Shown here: positions 45,139-57,439 of the stretch, piece after piece
Layout: each line of letters opens with the position of its first letter
Position numbering within the stretch: position 1 is the stretch's first letter
NCBI RefSeq assembly: GCF_000275845.1
Contig: NW_006766915.1
Span: 146,645 to 210,644, forward strand
From: Dichomitus squalens LYAD-421 SS1
Lineage: Eukaryota > Basidiomycota > Agaricomycetes > Polyporales > Polyporaceae
Reading direction: 5' to 3'
DNA length: 64,000 bases
The notes under the pieces: model-generated
Told to the model about the DNA's origin: nothing
What the model saw: only the letters and a program-made list of their open reading frames with translations
Database searches by the model: none
Position numbers and translations under genes: made by a program

Positions 45139-45681
45139 CTCGCGGGGGCGCAGGACGTGTTCTCATCATGCGCACCTTGTGCCGGCCGGGTTTTGACAGA
45201 GAACGTGCGGGCGGCGGCGACTGACGCGCCGCTGTTGATGCCGACGGAAGAGGAGGCGGTCGGGTTGGCGGGGTTGGCGGCTATGGACGGTTTCTTCATC
45301 CCTTTCCGGTGATTTGCCAAATCGGCTTTCTTGATGAGCGTCCGCTCGTTTGGGTCTCGTTTGCTATCCACCTGCTATTGGCGGATTTTACCTCAGTATA
45401 TTGTATCTAGTCTCTGCCGCTGTGCAATAATCATTAGGTCGCGGTCATGTCATCTTCGACTCATGTCTCTCCAACATTGGCCCGAGACCGAGCTGGAGGT
45501 CGCGCTGCCGTGGTGATCTGCCATGGTACTTGTATGATTTCAAAGAGTGATTCGCATCTGCAGGACAGTGATGTACATGTCCGATAGCCGCGATACAATA
45601 AATAGTATCTTGACGTAGTGTATGTAGGAAGGTGAAGTAGTCGTGTGAAGCAAAAATCGGCAGTCGGCTGAAGTATGTCCC
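45139..45681. other. short convergent intergenic region
   Basis: About 540 bp between the 3' ends of the M35 (plus) and S28 (minus) genes. I see no gene. AT-rich stretches at 45380-45620 suit shared 3' UTR and terminator sequence. Confidence 0.45.
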
Positions 45682-47588
45682 CTAGAGGGAAGCGGACGAA
45701 GCGGTACCTGTGGCAGAACTTGTGGCAGTCGCAGACGCGGAAAACGAGGTAGCGGAGCCTATAGCCGTTGCAGAAGCTGTAATAGTAGTCGAAATGCCAC
45801 TGATAGTCTCGTTCGCGCCGGCGAGCCAAGCCTTGAAGATGTTGAATTCGATATTGCGCGCCTGGACAGACGCTTGATTAGCTGCGTCAATAGGCTCGTG
45901 TCAGGATAGAACGTACTGCAGTGAGGGAGGACGGATCAGTCGCATTAGGCCGGGCAAGGTCTTGTCCGTGCCCGGTGCCGGCGACGAACAATACAACTGA
46001 CTTATCAATATCCGTGCTGACGTTGTCGCCCAGCCAGTCCGGAGGTACCGCGACGCTCGTAGTGGGATCATACTCGTTCTCGCTGAAGATGATGTGCGTC
46101 GAGTTCCCGATGTCCTCCCGGGTGACGTTGTACCTCGTGAGGACGTCTGCCCCGTTGACCTGTGTCAGGTTAAATAGTGTCTCGCATGTCGCCGACGGGC
46201 TGCTGCTCATCCCTAGTCCGGGAGAGCCGATGTTGAAGATGCTGTCGTTGGCGATCGCGAGGTTGAGCGGGAACCAATTGCATTGCGCCCACATGAAAGG
46301 TATCTCTTGCACGCCGAAGCCACTGTTCTGTGCGTCCGTGTAGTTCAGGCAGCCATTCACTGCGTCCAGACCGTGCGCATGCCAAAGCGTCTGGTTGATG
46401 CCGGCGAGGGGCGTCGGGGCGGCAAGGGTGTCGTTGACAACAACGTCAAGCGAGTTGCCGGAGACGTTGAAGAAAACGGCAGGTGGGAGACCGTTGAACT
46501 GTGACATGGTGGTGTATGAGGAAACGAGGAAGGAGGCGAACGTGGCCAAATCGTCGCTGCTGTTACTCGGCGGGTGGCATAGCGAGAGCTCCTTTGTGAG
46601 GGTAGCATTATGACCTATGAGCGTAAGAATACAATGTCATGCAGTGTTATCAATTGTAGATGATACGACGAACCGGTGTCAATAAGCTGCTTCACCTGCG
46701 CAAAACCATTCCTGATGCGGTCGAATGCCTCGAGGGAGCGGTGAGCGTAGGTGCTCTGGACGTAGTTGTACCAGTTATGGAGCTCCGCCCCGACCTCATC
46801 CACAGTGCCGAGGGAGCGGAACGGTCCAGCTATACCCCATGCACCAAAGAAAGTGTCTGGGTAATTCTGACGGAAGACAGGTGCTAGGAAGCCACCATAT
46901 GAGCCTGCACAGGAAGTTAGTATCTTCCGTAATCCAGGACGAAGCGACGACATACCGCCTGCGACGATTGTCTTTGACTTCGCCGCGCCGGTCACATTCT
47001 TCTTGACGAAATCCAAGAAGTGGACTGCGTCCTGCATGACGTTATCGAGAGTGAAAGGCTTCAGGTTGTCGAGAGTGTAAGAGTTGTTTCCGAACGGAAG
47101 GCTCTGACCAAAGTACCGGTGCTCAAGCGTGGCAACGATACCTCCAAGCTCTTTGGCCCAATCCATGAAAAGCAGTTCACTCTGTCGAGCCGGTGAGTCC
47201 TTGAACGACGTCATTTGTACAAGAGATATTCACGATGCAGGCAATGTCGGTGGCCTCAGGAGACTGGTAGAACAAGATCGGCCCGCCTTCCTTGAAGTTC
47301 GATGTGTCGATTTGGTACCTCTGTTTGAATGTCTGGCTCGAGTTCGTAGAAGCGTGGTCGATAGGCTGATCAAACCATTGGGTATCCGCGGGGCATTGGA
47401 CTGCGCCGCCTGGATCACCCGCTGAGCTCTGTCGTGCTAGAAGCGTGACACAAGACGACAAATCAATCCGCGAGCGACTCGATCAGGCGATGATTCGACC
47501 TACCCGCGAGAATGTGCGAGCCAGGCCCTGGTGCAGCCAACGTGCCACCGACGACCGCGAGTATCAAAGTTGAAGTAGAGAGCCGCAT
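45682..47588 (-). CDS. secreted serine protease of family S28 (prolyl carboxypeptidase-like)
   Basis: S28 enzymes release residues after proline from peptides, often at acid pH. The product begins with a signal peptide (MRLSTSTLILAVVGGTLAAP), and the mature part starts near QSSAGDPGG. Family blocks are QWFDQPIDHASTNSSQTFKQ, GGPILFYQSPEAT, AKELGGIVATLEHRYFGQSL, the nucleophile GGSYGG (split by an intron), YPDTFFGAWGIAGP, the catalytic-Asp region FSENEYDP and the catalytic-His region AGTGHGQDLARPN. Many N-glycosylation sites are visible. The tail is Ser/Thr/Ala-rich for about 45 residues (ISGISTTITASATA onward) and ends at SASL without a hydrophobic anchor. One 52-nt intron (about 47182-47233) uses branch CTCAC and acceptor CGACAG. 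A TATA box lies about 66 bp upstream. Confidence 0.9.
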
Positions 47589-47653
47589 GAAGAATTGCGA
47601 GATTAAAGAAGTGAGTATGGTGAGATAGCGAGGGCACAGACGACATTCATGCG

Positions 47654-47661
47654 CCTTTATA
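47654..47661 (-). promoter_or_regulatory. TATA box, S28 protease gene
   Basis: Read on the minus strand the site is TATAAAGG, about 66 bp upstream of the ATG at 47588. Sequence and spacing are both good for a core promoter. Confidence 0.5.
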
Positions 47662-48647
47662 CTCTTCCGGATCTTGGAAGTGTCGGTCCGCGGGTACGTC
47701 ACTGGATCGCACTCGCAGTGTAAACTCAAGCCTGAGATCATCGCCATTGGACAAGGGGTATGCAGCGCAGTCGTTTCAACCGGGCGAATCGCTCTTCAAT
47801 CAAGCAGGAGTACCGAATTTTCCATGTACGTGACGTCGGCTGCAGCTTACGGACCGAGTGGCGATTACTTCCACAACGAAGTCGGTGCAAGAGAACGTAA
47901 GATTCTGCGGTTGAGCGACGGGGCGCTCTTTAGGGGGCACTTTGCGCCCATTTGGGTGGAGCTAGTACGGACGTTCGTCCGGACCGAGTTCACTGGAACG
48001 GCAAAGAGGTCAGTCGACTGGCTACTAAGCTCGGCAGTGATGTTGCGGGACCTAATAACGGTCGCCGATACCAAACGGTACTCACATCGGCATTGTGCTT
48101 GATCCGACTCGGAGACTCGTCCTTGTCAGGGAAGTATGAAATTGTAGTGCATCTGGGTGACAGTGATGGCGGGAGGTTAACTAGTACGGAGCGCGACTCG
48201 CTGCGATCACCGCTGGCAAGATGTAACATAATCAAAGCGCCCGCAGTGGCTCACTTCGGTCCTCGGGGCTAAGTGACAGCCTACTCACGAGTACTAGCCT
48301 CAGTGATGGAGTATTTTGCATGAGAAGCCCGACAATCAATGTCAATAGACCTCGGGACATTTTGAGAATCCTCGGGGTCAGGCTGCTTTTCTGGCCCCCG
48401 GGTGGAACGCAGGCGCGGACTGTCTCCTTCAACATCCCTCCCAAAAATCCATACGATCCCGCTCACCCTTTCCATCGGCATCAACATACAGCAGGGAAAT
48501 GGACGATGCGAGAAAGTGCCAGACAGACCGGTCAACGATGGGCAGCACATGGGAGTCATTAGACTTATTCATTTAGAGTCCGTTTGCCCTTCATACATCG
48601 TGAACTTTAGTGAACACCTCAGATACACCGAAAGCAAGAGCTAGCGT
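47662..48647. other. intergenic, 1 kb
   Basis: This is the upstream region of the S28 gene and 3' side of the prion-like gene. I see no supported gene or repeat. Small overlapping frames on both strands carry no motif. Confidence 0.4.
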
Positions 48648-49559
48648 TCAGAAGTTTCCACCTGAAAGACACCATCTAGAGATCAAAACTTGTATGGCAG
48701 CACAGTCGAGGTGGAAGGACGCACCGGAGAACTTGCTGAGGCCCTGACGAAGCTGGCCCGCGACCGAGTTCGCCGTGTCTGAATCCTAGAGGAAATGTGT
48801 ATGTGTGAGCAGGGCTCAAGATACACAACCTCACACCAAGAGGGAGGGGGCACAGTTAGTACATACCAGGTTGTATCCCGCCTTCTGCGCGGCGTACTCG
48901 ACGCCCTTCTCCACCCAGTCTCCGGAGCCGGTTCCGCTGGAGCTCGAATTGGTAGTGTTCGAGTTGGCAGTGTTCGAGTTGGAGCCGTACGAGTCGGACG
49001 AAGAGTTGTCGTTTCCACGGTCGGAGGAACCGTAGTTGTCCGATTTGTTCGACGAAGCATACGAGTCGTTGTTGTTGCTCGAGCCGTACGAGTTGCCGTT
49101 CGAGCCGTTCGGGTCGTTGCTCGACCCGTAGCTGTTCGAGTTGTTCGACGAGCCGTAGCTTTCGTTGCTGTTGCTGTTGTTGTTGGCGCCATAGTTGTCG
49201 TTGTTTGAGGATCCCAAGTTGCTCGAGCCGTACGAGTTGTCGTTGGTAGCGTCGCGCTTCGAGGAGCCGTACGAGTTGTTGTTGTCGTTGGACGAGGAGT
49301 ACGAGTCGGCGTTGTTGCCGCCGTACGAGTTATCGTTACGGTTGCCGCCGCTCCCATACGAGTCGTTGTTGGCGCTACCGTAGGAGTCGGTACTACTGTT
49401 GTTGTTGTTATTGTTGTTGTTAGACCCATAAGAGTCGTTGTTGCTGCCGTACGCATTGTTCGCCGCAGAGTTATCGTTCCGGGACGAACCGTAGCTGTTG
49501 TCGGAGCTACCGTACGAGTCGTTGGAGGAGCCGTAGTTGTCGTTCCCGTATCCGGACAT
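48648..49559 (-). CDS. Asn/Ser/Gly/Tyr-rich prion-like low-complexity protein
   Basis: Three exons (48867-49559, 48725-48785, 48648-48661) keep frame and give 255 residues. Residues 1 to about 205 are almost entirely N, S, G, Y and D in loose repeats of the type SYGSSN and DSYGSS, starting MSGYGNDNYGSSNDSYGSS, with an uninterrupted Asn run near residue 50. The last 50 residues look folded: DWVEKGVEYAAQKAGYNL, then DTANSVAGQLRQGLSKFSG, predicting amphipathic helices, and end GGNF. There is no signal peptide or membrane segment. The composition resembles prion-like and phase-separating domains, with tyrosines as likely stickers. The conserved helical tail suggests a small dedicated fungal family, possibly stress-related; I do not know a name for it. 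A TATA box lies about 90 bp upstream. Confidence 0.85.
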
Positions 49560-49644
49560 GGCGTACGATGATTCAAAGAGAGGCGAGCGAGACGAATTGG
49601 GGGTGGGTGTGCAAGTACTGCTCTTCACTGTCGTGCTTTCCCTG

Positions 49645-49654
49645 CCATTTATAC
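49645..49654 (-). promoter_or_regulatory. TATA box, prion-like gene
   Basis: GTATAAATGG on the minus strand, about 90 bp before the ATG at 49559, directly preceded by TGAC. Confidence 0.5.
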
Positions 49655-50355
49655 GTCAGAACCTGAGCATTGCTTGAGATGGGCCTCCACAGGTCCCGCC
49701 AGGGCTCGAAGACCGGAAGCGGAGTTTGGAGGACCGGATCGAGGGCGATGATTGTTGACAGTTTCAGGACGGGAGCTGGAATGGAAGAACCTAATGCAAG
49801 TCAAGTGTAGGGGCGGCGGCCGGCAAGGACCAGAATGATGATTAGTGGCGTCTGGGGTAGAACCAATCGGCCATCAATAGCGCCGGAAGGCGGGGCAGGA
49901 TATCGATGAATGCAGCCAATGGCAGGCGGCAACCAAGACAAACTGGCATAATAGACAGCCTTCTCGCTCACACGTCAGGCAGGCACTGGGTATGATGAAT
50001 GGAGGAAAGAAGTGAGCATTGCGGAACAAGACGTGCGAGTTGGACCTAGCGGATGAAGATGGCTATTCTGAAGCCAAGGCGCGACGCTCGATTGGATTGG
50101 AAGGCGTCATCGGCCACAGAGAAGAGCGGATGCTGTGATAGGGGGAAGGCGAATACGATCGGAGCCCGAAGAGTTCTGGTGTAAAAGGCGGAAGGAGAAA
50201 ACGACCGAGAGGCTAATTGCTCTGCAACGAACTCGCCGCGAATAGGCCAGTCACGTCGGAATGCGTTTCCGCGTGGCGGAATAACGATCATGTGATAACA
50301 TCATGATCAGTATCGTACAAAGATGTCCGAGTCATGTATAAGATATGGAGGGCAA
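49655..50355. other. intergenic, 0.7 kb
   Basis: This is the promoter region of the prion-like gene and 3' flank of the carboxypeptidase gene. I see no gene. Confidence 0.4.
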
Positions 50356-52151
50356 TCACCACCCATACGTGCGCGCCTCAGAGGTGTTCAGCGTCAGAGA
50401 CACATCCGCAAGCCACCTCGAGAAGAGGTCGAGCGACGCCTCGGGTTGATCGAACGGCACCATGTGGCTGTGGAGTTACAAACGCACGTGTCAGCGGACG
50501 GGCCGTTTCGAAATGCATGAGGATACGCACCCAGCAGCGTGCACCTGGACATAGGTGATGTTGCCCGCAGTAAAGCCATCTCCGCCAGCGCTGCGCACCC
50601 AGCCCGAAACGTCGCCCTTGTTGAGCGTCACCCACGGCTGCTTCGTGGTCTTCTTGAACTCGGGCTGGAACTTCGTCTCTAGCTCCTCGACCCAACGCTC
50701 GTTTCCAACGTAGTTGCACGCCATATCCGCATCACCAGCGTAGATAAGGACGCGGATGCCGTTCTCGACAAGCTCGGGCAAGAGCTTCGCGCGATTCCGA
50801 GCGCCGTCACCTTGGAGCGCGAAGGCCTGATTGACCTGCATGTTGCAGCTCGCGAAGTCGATCGATGGGTTGACGCCAAGCTGCCTCTTGACCTCAGGGG
50901 AGTTCATCCAGGTCTCGATCCACTGGAGCTCTTGGTAGCAGAGATCACCATCCTTGGACCTGTCGCAGTCGCGACGGGTGTCATAGACGTTCTTGCCGGT
51001 CTCTGTGGGGAGATGAGCGTCAGCGGCTTGTGACTGCGGAGGTACTCAAAATGGGGCTACGCACGGACAACGGGTCCCATGAGTTGGCTGTTGCAGTACA
51101 GGAGCGCAGGAACACAGGTGAAGCGAGAATCGTAGTTGTAGCAACTCTGGATGAGCCGCTGGCAGGTAGGGACCTTCGTGCGGAGGGCCTGGCACTCAGG
51201 GCCCTGGGGATCGCTGAAGACCGGGTACTCGCCTTCGCATGCGGCATCGGGCACGCTTGCGAACTGATGGTAGGGGTCGGTCAGGCCATTGCCAACGATG
51301 ATAGACTCAAGGTTGATGTGCTGGAGCCCAGGTGCGACAAGCGTTCCGGCAGCGAGGTCGACGTTCTTGTGGTACACGACGCTCGCGATGCTCGGCGCGT
51401 ACATACCGCCATAACTCTCAGCAGCGATGTGGAAGGGGAGCTTGGAGTACTTGGGGAAGCGGGCGAGGAAGAGCTCGAGGAATGCCCAGACGTCCTCCGC
51501 CGCGACCGGGGTGGTGTTCACGGAGGTGCCATCCTCAGCGTACGAGTAGCCGACGTTGACCGGCTGGTCGAGGAAGACGACGTTTGCGGACTCGGTCCAC
51601 GAGTGGGGGTTGAGCGTGACGTTCTTGCCCTCGTCCGCGATGCGGCACGGGCCGAGCTCGAAGAGAAGGCCAGTGGTGGAAGAGCAACCAGGGCCGCCGT
51701 TGAGCCACAAAACCAGAGGAGCCTCCTCGGGGTTCTGGCGGGCCTCGAAGAACCAGAAGAAAAGGTGCTTGTCGTCCGCGATGTCGAGATAACCCGACGC
51801 CTGCTGCACGGAGGGGTCGCAGATAGTCGGCTCGGTCATGCGAAGCTGATATTCCTCAAACGCGGGGTGTGAAACGAGTTCGTCTGAGATGTTTCAGAAA
51901 AGCAATTCTATTAAGCGATTTGGCTACTCACAAGTAATATCGTGCTGCTTGATGAACTCCCTTCCGTCCTGTACCCATTGCGTGACGCGTTGCTCGCCCT
52001 TGTGGAACACGTCTTCGGCGGCATGCTGCCAGTCCTTGGCAACGCGACTGAGGTCGTCGAGCACGACTTGCTCGCCCGTGGGCACCGCAAGTACGACCGT
52101 CGAGGCCAGGAGCGTCAGAAAGGGTAGCAGGGTCGTCGATAACGCCTTCAT
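50356..52151 (-). CDS. serine carboxypeptidase S10 (carboxypeptidase Y-like)
   Basis: It removes C-terminal residues; the fungal relatives are vacuolar or secreted. Four exons (51932-52151, 51065-51883, 50531-51002, 50356-50467) give 540 residues. MKALSTTLLPFLTLLASTVV is the signal peptide. A propeptide of about 75 residues precedes ICDPSVQQASGYLDI. S10 blocks are LFFWFFEARQNPEEAPLVLW, NGGPGCSS, NVVFLDQPVNVGYSYAEDGT and the nucleophile AESYGG. The catalytic Asp lies in YAGDADMACNYVGNERW and the catalytic His in HAAGHMVPFDQPEASLDL. Cys-rich middle segments (CQRLIQSCYNYDSRFTCVPA) match the CPY disulfide pattern. An in-frame ATG 22 codons upstream is less likely because it would bury the signal peptide. 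The gene follows GH95 in the same direction after 282 bp. Confidence 0.94.
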
Positions 52152-52433
52152 CACTGTAGTCGTGGAGGTCGTCGACAAAGGTTGCAGTTGCTCTGGGCCG
52201 CAGGCAGGGGACGTCATCCGTAGCCGGCGCCCAACTCAGCAAGTACCCGCTTTCGGAAAGGCGAGATTAGATTAGATTGCAAGCCGGCGGTTATGGAATG
52301 AGCTGCCCTTCGCAAATGTGCAGTATACCAGCCATCTCATTCCCGAAAAATAGTCCTACAGTCCACGACGACGATAGTACTCGTCTCGAAACTCGAAATC
52401 AGATACATGCCAATCTTACAGCTCCTACGCATT

Positions 52434-55400
52434 TTACACTAGATTGACGCTCATCCCTGGGGACGTCGTGATCTCCTTGATCGTCTGCCCCTTGTGCACG
52501 AATCGAACCCGCCTCCTTGCAGCGAAAGACTCCGCCGATACCTTCAAGGACGTTAGACCCTGAGGGGCCGGGGCCCACGAAAACTCGATGCTGATGCCGC
52601 CACGAAGCCGTGCGTTCTTGATGGAGCCGCTGGGCCAGTTGGACGGGAGCGCAGGGAGGATGAAGACGGTGTAGATGTCGCCCGTCGTGGCTACGTCCGG
52701 CACTTGGATCAGACCGTTCTAATAGAAAAGTGAATGAGTGCTACAGCACGCGATGTTGGGGCAGACGAAGGCTCGTACGAGGAGTGCGGCGGGGAAACCG
52801 AAGTTAGCGTCGATCTGGAAAATCGCGCCCTCGCCTTGCGAATAAAGGCTAAACAAGTTCGGCGCAAAGTTGCGCTCGAGTGCGTACTGTGACGAAACTC
52901 TGATCTACATTCCGGATATGGATTGAAACGCGGCAGCACTCACAGTGAGCTCGTGGTAGAACTCGGTCGCATTCTGGAGTTGCGCCCAACATGCCGCGCG
53001 CCAGACCTTCTCCCAGCCCGAGTCGGCGTCAGGCCCTGTGCCATTCCCGCGATGGATAAGACTCGTCGTAGCAGCGGCGATGACTTCATCATGAGTGTAG
53101 TTCTCAGCGGTCGCTTGAACGGTAGCGTTGTAGCCCGATACGGCGTATCCGGGATAAAGGCCGACAAGGTGGGAGAGGTGGCGGTGGGTGTCGGTAGGCG
53201 AATCCATGTCCACCTTCCATTCTGCGATGTAAACGCGTATGTCAAGAACAACGAAGTGAGCTAGAAGACAGTACGGACCTTGGAGTTGGCCCCAGGAACC
53301 GATATGGATGCCCTTGTCCATTTGCTCTCGCTTCGCGCGGACCTCTGAGATAAAAGCATTGAGCCATGTGGGCATGTGAGGGGCTGTGCTAACGCACCGT
53401 CAAGGAAGGCAGTATCAGTATCGCCGGAAATGGCGAATCCCTTGTCGATGGCATTGAACAGCTGCCAGATGAGCTGCTGGGCGTGGGCACACCCTAAAGC
53501 CCATCTTAGTGCATCTGTCGAAATGTGAGAGGTCGGATGTGCGTAATGGCGCTCACCGAGAGTGATCGGAACCTGTTCGGGAGAGTTGCACGGGTTGACC
53601 ACGAGGGTCGAGTCGTTGAAGCGTTCGTCAGGAACGAGTTTCTGCAGGTGGAACTGTGCAACACTCTGCATATTCGACGTGAGTGCGTGCGGCAAGCCAA
53701 AAGCCTTCAATAAGGGTCTCACCTTCAGGAGCGGCCATCCCTGAGCTTTGAACCAATCGCTGTCCTGAGTGAAGTCAAAATGATCCCAGACGTGAAGCAT
53801 CTTCGCAAGCGCATCAGCCATGTTTTCGCATAGTCTTTTGACGCGCATACCATCCATGCGTTGGACTCTGAAAGGGTGTAAGACTTCCGTAAAAAAATCA
53901 TTGGGGCTACAGACGTACCGGGGTAGTCGGCCCACGACGCTGTGTTCCCACCTCCCTTCATGCCGGTGTGCCCGAAGATCTAGCAGCATGTATTTCAGTG
54001 ACTCGCCGTTACTTTGAACAGCAGAGATTCATCATACGTTCATCTGGTAATTTAATATTGTAACCAACGCTGCGACAACGCGGATATGATATCACGGACC
54101 TCGTTGTGCGTTACCCATCCCTCGGAGATGTTGTACAGGTATTGAGCAGTGAGAGCACCGCGAGGAGCCCACGTTTTCTGTAGGCATCCTCACATTCAGT
54201 CAAACGTCTCCATACAATCACAACACACGGACCTCAAAGTAATCGAACAGGGGCGTGACGACGTCCATGCCCGTCAGCTCCGCGAACCAATAGTTCATCT
54301 GGATGTTTATGTTTGAATCTTCGCAGTCCCGATGAGCACACGCCAATATCTCTGGCATTCGGAGCACTCACGGTAGTCCGCGCTCCACGGGTTGCTGTCG
54401 TCCTTCGCCCACTTGCCCTGCAGGTTCGCCGGCAAAGTGCCCCGCGCGCTGCCGGCGAGGAGGTACCGCCCAAAGTTGAACAGCAGCCACTCCAGGTACG
54501 GATTCCCCACGTCCGTCTGGTACGCGTCATGCAGCTGGTCCGTCGGGGTGGCGAAGTCGGGCGTCTGGTCGAGGTCGAGCTCGAATTTGGTTATCAGCCC
54601 CGCGTAGTCCGCGATGTGCGCCGCGAGCGCGCCATCGTACGTCGTCGCGGACGCGGTCGCGGGCTCAATCAGCGCGACGAGGGCATCGTGCGGGTCCGCG
54701 CCCTTGAACGAGAAGCTGTGCACGGCGTCGCCCGCGTCGGCGTCGTAGTCCGTGCCGCCAACCCAGGTGATGAACGCGTCGCTCGCGCCGCTGACACTGA
54801 TCGTGGCGTTGTTCGTCCCGGTGGGCGCGCAGACAATGGAGGTGTTCGTGCCGCTCGCGCTGACCCGGGCGAGGATCTCGAAGGCCATGCCGGGGCTGGA
54901 GGCGGTGCCGGTGATCTGGAGCGTCGAGTTATCGAAGCATGAGACGGTGGGAATAAGGATCCCCGACTCCGCATCGACAGAGTAGGCGTAGGTCAGAGCG
55001 GGAAGGGTGCTAGCATCGGTCGTGTTGATGCGCTGGACGCATGCCTGCGTAGGATGGGAGCAGAACGTCTCGCTGTTGGCGTCTAATTTCAGCCATGTCT
55101 GCCCCGAGTGGTCGGTCGATTGGATTAGTTCACTCACCGGAAGAAGGACGCGTTTCCTTGGGTCCATGAGGTGCGTTGCACGGCAGCATCCAAATCGAGC
55201 CATCGGACAAAGTCAGAGAAACCGCCATTCAGGTCGAGGGTGGCGAGCAGATATCCGGCACCGACGTAGGAGCCTATCGAGAGCGGCTTGTGAATTCACG
55301 AACTCACCTGCCATTACCTGCAGGTACGAGGCTTACCGTACGCGCCGGCATCGGTGGTCAGCTGCTCGATGTCTAAACAACCACGCGTAGAAGTGAATCA

Positions 55401-55946
55401 ATCCACACCACGGACCCCGCCAGATGTAGACGCACTGTCGATGGTCCCGTTGGGGCTCTGGAAGATGGCTTGACGTATCACCTGCATTTCTTGCGCCACG
55501 GTCGCCTGGTCGGAAGCCGCCTTATTCCCTCCATTGTACGTCTAGGAAGCAGGAAGCAGGTCAACACCGTATGCTGCCGTACACCCAGGAACGGCGTATG
55601 ACGACATGCGGCCCGGAAGCCCATTCACTTACGGGATCCTGGAAGGGGCCACCAGACCAGAGGGACTCGATGTTAAGCTGGGTCACCTCCTGCGCAGCCT
55701 GTCCGTTGACCATCGCTGCAAGGCGCTGTCAGGATCTCGCGCAGAGCTGATCCAGTAACAGTGACACCCACCTGCAAGGTAGCCGTTCCCAACAGGCAAC
55801 CAGTCGTCCGCCCAAAAATCAAAGTCGCGGCCTGGTTGAGTGTACCAGATCCCGTTTCCGGATGCGGGGAACGCGGGAGGCGCCGCAACAGCAGCGGAGA
55901 TGGCGGAGCCAAGTCCGACGGCGACACCTGCTCGTCGGAGGTGCAT
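52434..55946 (-). CDS. secreted GH95 glycoside hydrolase (alpha-L-fucosidase type)
   Basis: GH95 enzymes remove fucose or related sugars from plant and other glycans by inversion. A signal peptide (MHLRRAGVAVGLGSAISAAV) precedes WYTQPGRDFDFWADDWLPVG and NGYLA, the family's N-terminal block. Later exons carry VTQLNIESLWSGGPFQDP, FVRWLDLDAAVQRT, then GTLPANLQGKWAKDDSNPWS with the following INIQMNYWFAEL, and the catalytic-region NTASWADYPESNAWM. The C-terminal all-beta domain ends KEITTSPGMSVNLV. The gene is cut by many short introns, so exact exon ends are not all certain; total protein length is about 800 residues or more. An in-frame ATG at 55982 is possible. A TATA box lies about 57 bp upstream of the chosen start. 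Confidence 0.88.
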
Positions 55947-56002
55947 ATTGGCAGCGTTAAGGGTCGAAGAGCAGGTCAACATGCATGACCATAGAGAGAG
56001 CG

Positions 56003-56010
56003 TATTTATG
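56003..56010 (-). promoter_or_regulatory. TATA box, GH95 gene
   Basis: CATAAATA on the minus strand, about 57 bp before the ATG at 55946. This favours that start over the in-frame ATG at 55982. Confidence 0.5.
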
Positions 56011-57439
56011 GGACCAATGATAATCAGCGGCTCGCTACGGGGCTACGGGCTCGGTGAGATGCAAGATCCTTCGCCGTCGCAATGGGCGGCAAGCGCGTAG
56101 AGAAGCGTGCATGACCCGTACACATGATGCGCTTCGCTGGCCAGCATCGGCATGCGGCGTGGAGAGAGCATGGCACGCCGGACAGTTACCGGACGTAGTA
56201 GGGGACTTGCCTTGTGCTTCGTCAAGTAGAATTGGGTATGAGTCTTGTGCCTGGTCCACAAGAGCCGGCGGGCCGCTGGAGAATAGCGGAGGTGATGGCT
56301 ACGTGGGGGTGAGCATGATGGTGGTACAAGCCGAATGAGTTGTGGAACTGACCCGGGAGGAGCCGATGACGTTGGCTGTCGCAAAGAAAGCTCAGTGATG
56401 TAAGATCCCAGAGAAATCATCAGTCAACGATGTAGGGGACTAACCAATGCACCCGTGCCCGAACGAAAGGAGGAGTTCATGGCATGGTTTCAGAGAACTC
56501 ATGGTGGTCTTGTTATACGCTGGGGTGTGTTCATGGACAGTATGAGACGAGAGTGCGCAATGAAGAGCGTAGGGCAGCTAGGAAGTATACGAGGAGGTCC
56601 CCCTATACCGTCGCGAATGCACTGCAAGTGTCACGAGGTGATGGGAACCGGAGACGACGCTGTCAGCGCTGTGGGGTGTGCTTCGGGACGCCAGCGTGTG
56701 GATGACGGCGTTGTTGAGGGGCCAAACGAGAGCTCGACGGTTTGGGATACAAATGTCAGGTAATTCTTGCGATGCTTCGTTGAATGCAACGTCGTGGCCT
56801 GGACAGATCGGCCGAGTCCCAAGGGAATAGAAGGGAAGGGCCCTTATCTAAAATTGAACTCGTTCCCTTTACAGGTCACGTATAAGGATGCTTATGACTC
56901 GGAGTGAAGACAGTCTGTCTTCGTGCACTGAAGACGCGGTACGAGGATGAGCAGCAAGGAGTATTTATAGTAAGAGTCTCCGGACGAGCCTCGGTACACA
57001 CATGTAAATACCTCGCAGAACGGCGCTTGAGCGATATGTTAATGCTCTCTGCGTCGCTCGATTTCGACTGCAGCAATGTTGGTTCTGGATCGCTCTCGAC
57101 GTCTGCGCGGCCTTGCACAGTCGAAAGCGAAGTCGTTGACCATATGGCGACGGTGCGCGGACGTACTTGTGTCGCGCGCGCACCAACGCGCGATGATTGC
57201 CTGTTGTGGGGCGTCGCGAGATGCGGTCGTCAAGACAGCGCTCTTGATCGCGCGGACAATGATGAGCAGCCCGCGCGACTCTTCCACACCTCTCCTTCGC
57301 TGTATTCCTACACCTCTTCGCCCTCGCACAGGGTGGAGTCTACGCTTCTGTCTTTTCTCCCTTGTCATTCGTTTCGCTGTGCGACCTCTAGGGCTTCTCT
57401 TGAACACCTCAGAGTCGCGGTTCGAGCACTGATATCAAA
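56011..57439. other. divergent intergenic region, 1.4 kb
   Basis: This lies between GH95 (minus) and the MARVEL gene (plus). A frame open from 56904 runs into the first exon of the MARVEL gene in a different phase, but its content is Arg/Ser-rich and unlike a protein. No repeats seen. Confidence 0.4.

Noticed and set aside
48683..49576. 297-codon Thr/Arg-rich frame
   Set aside because: It is the neighbouring frame of the Asn/Ser/Gly/Tyr-rich gene. The repeat makes all frames open, but only the SYGSSN frame has a good start, splice sites and a folded C-terminus.
51030..51872. 280-codon frame antisense to the carboxypeptidase
   Set aside because: The sense strand encodes conserved S10 motifs; the antisense frame is Val/Glu/Arg-rich with no motif.
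52264..52278. GATTA tandem repeat upstream of the carboxypeptidase
   Set aside because: Only about three copies; too short to call a microsatellite of interest.
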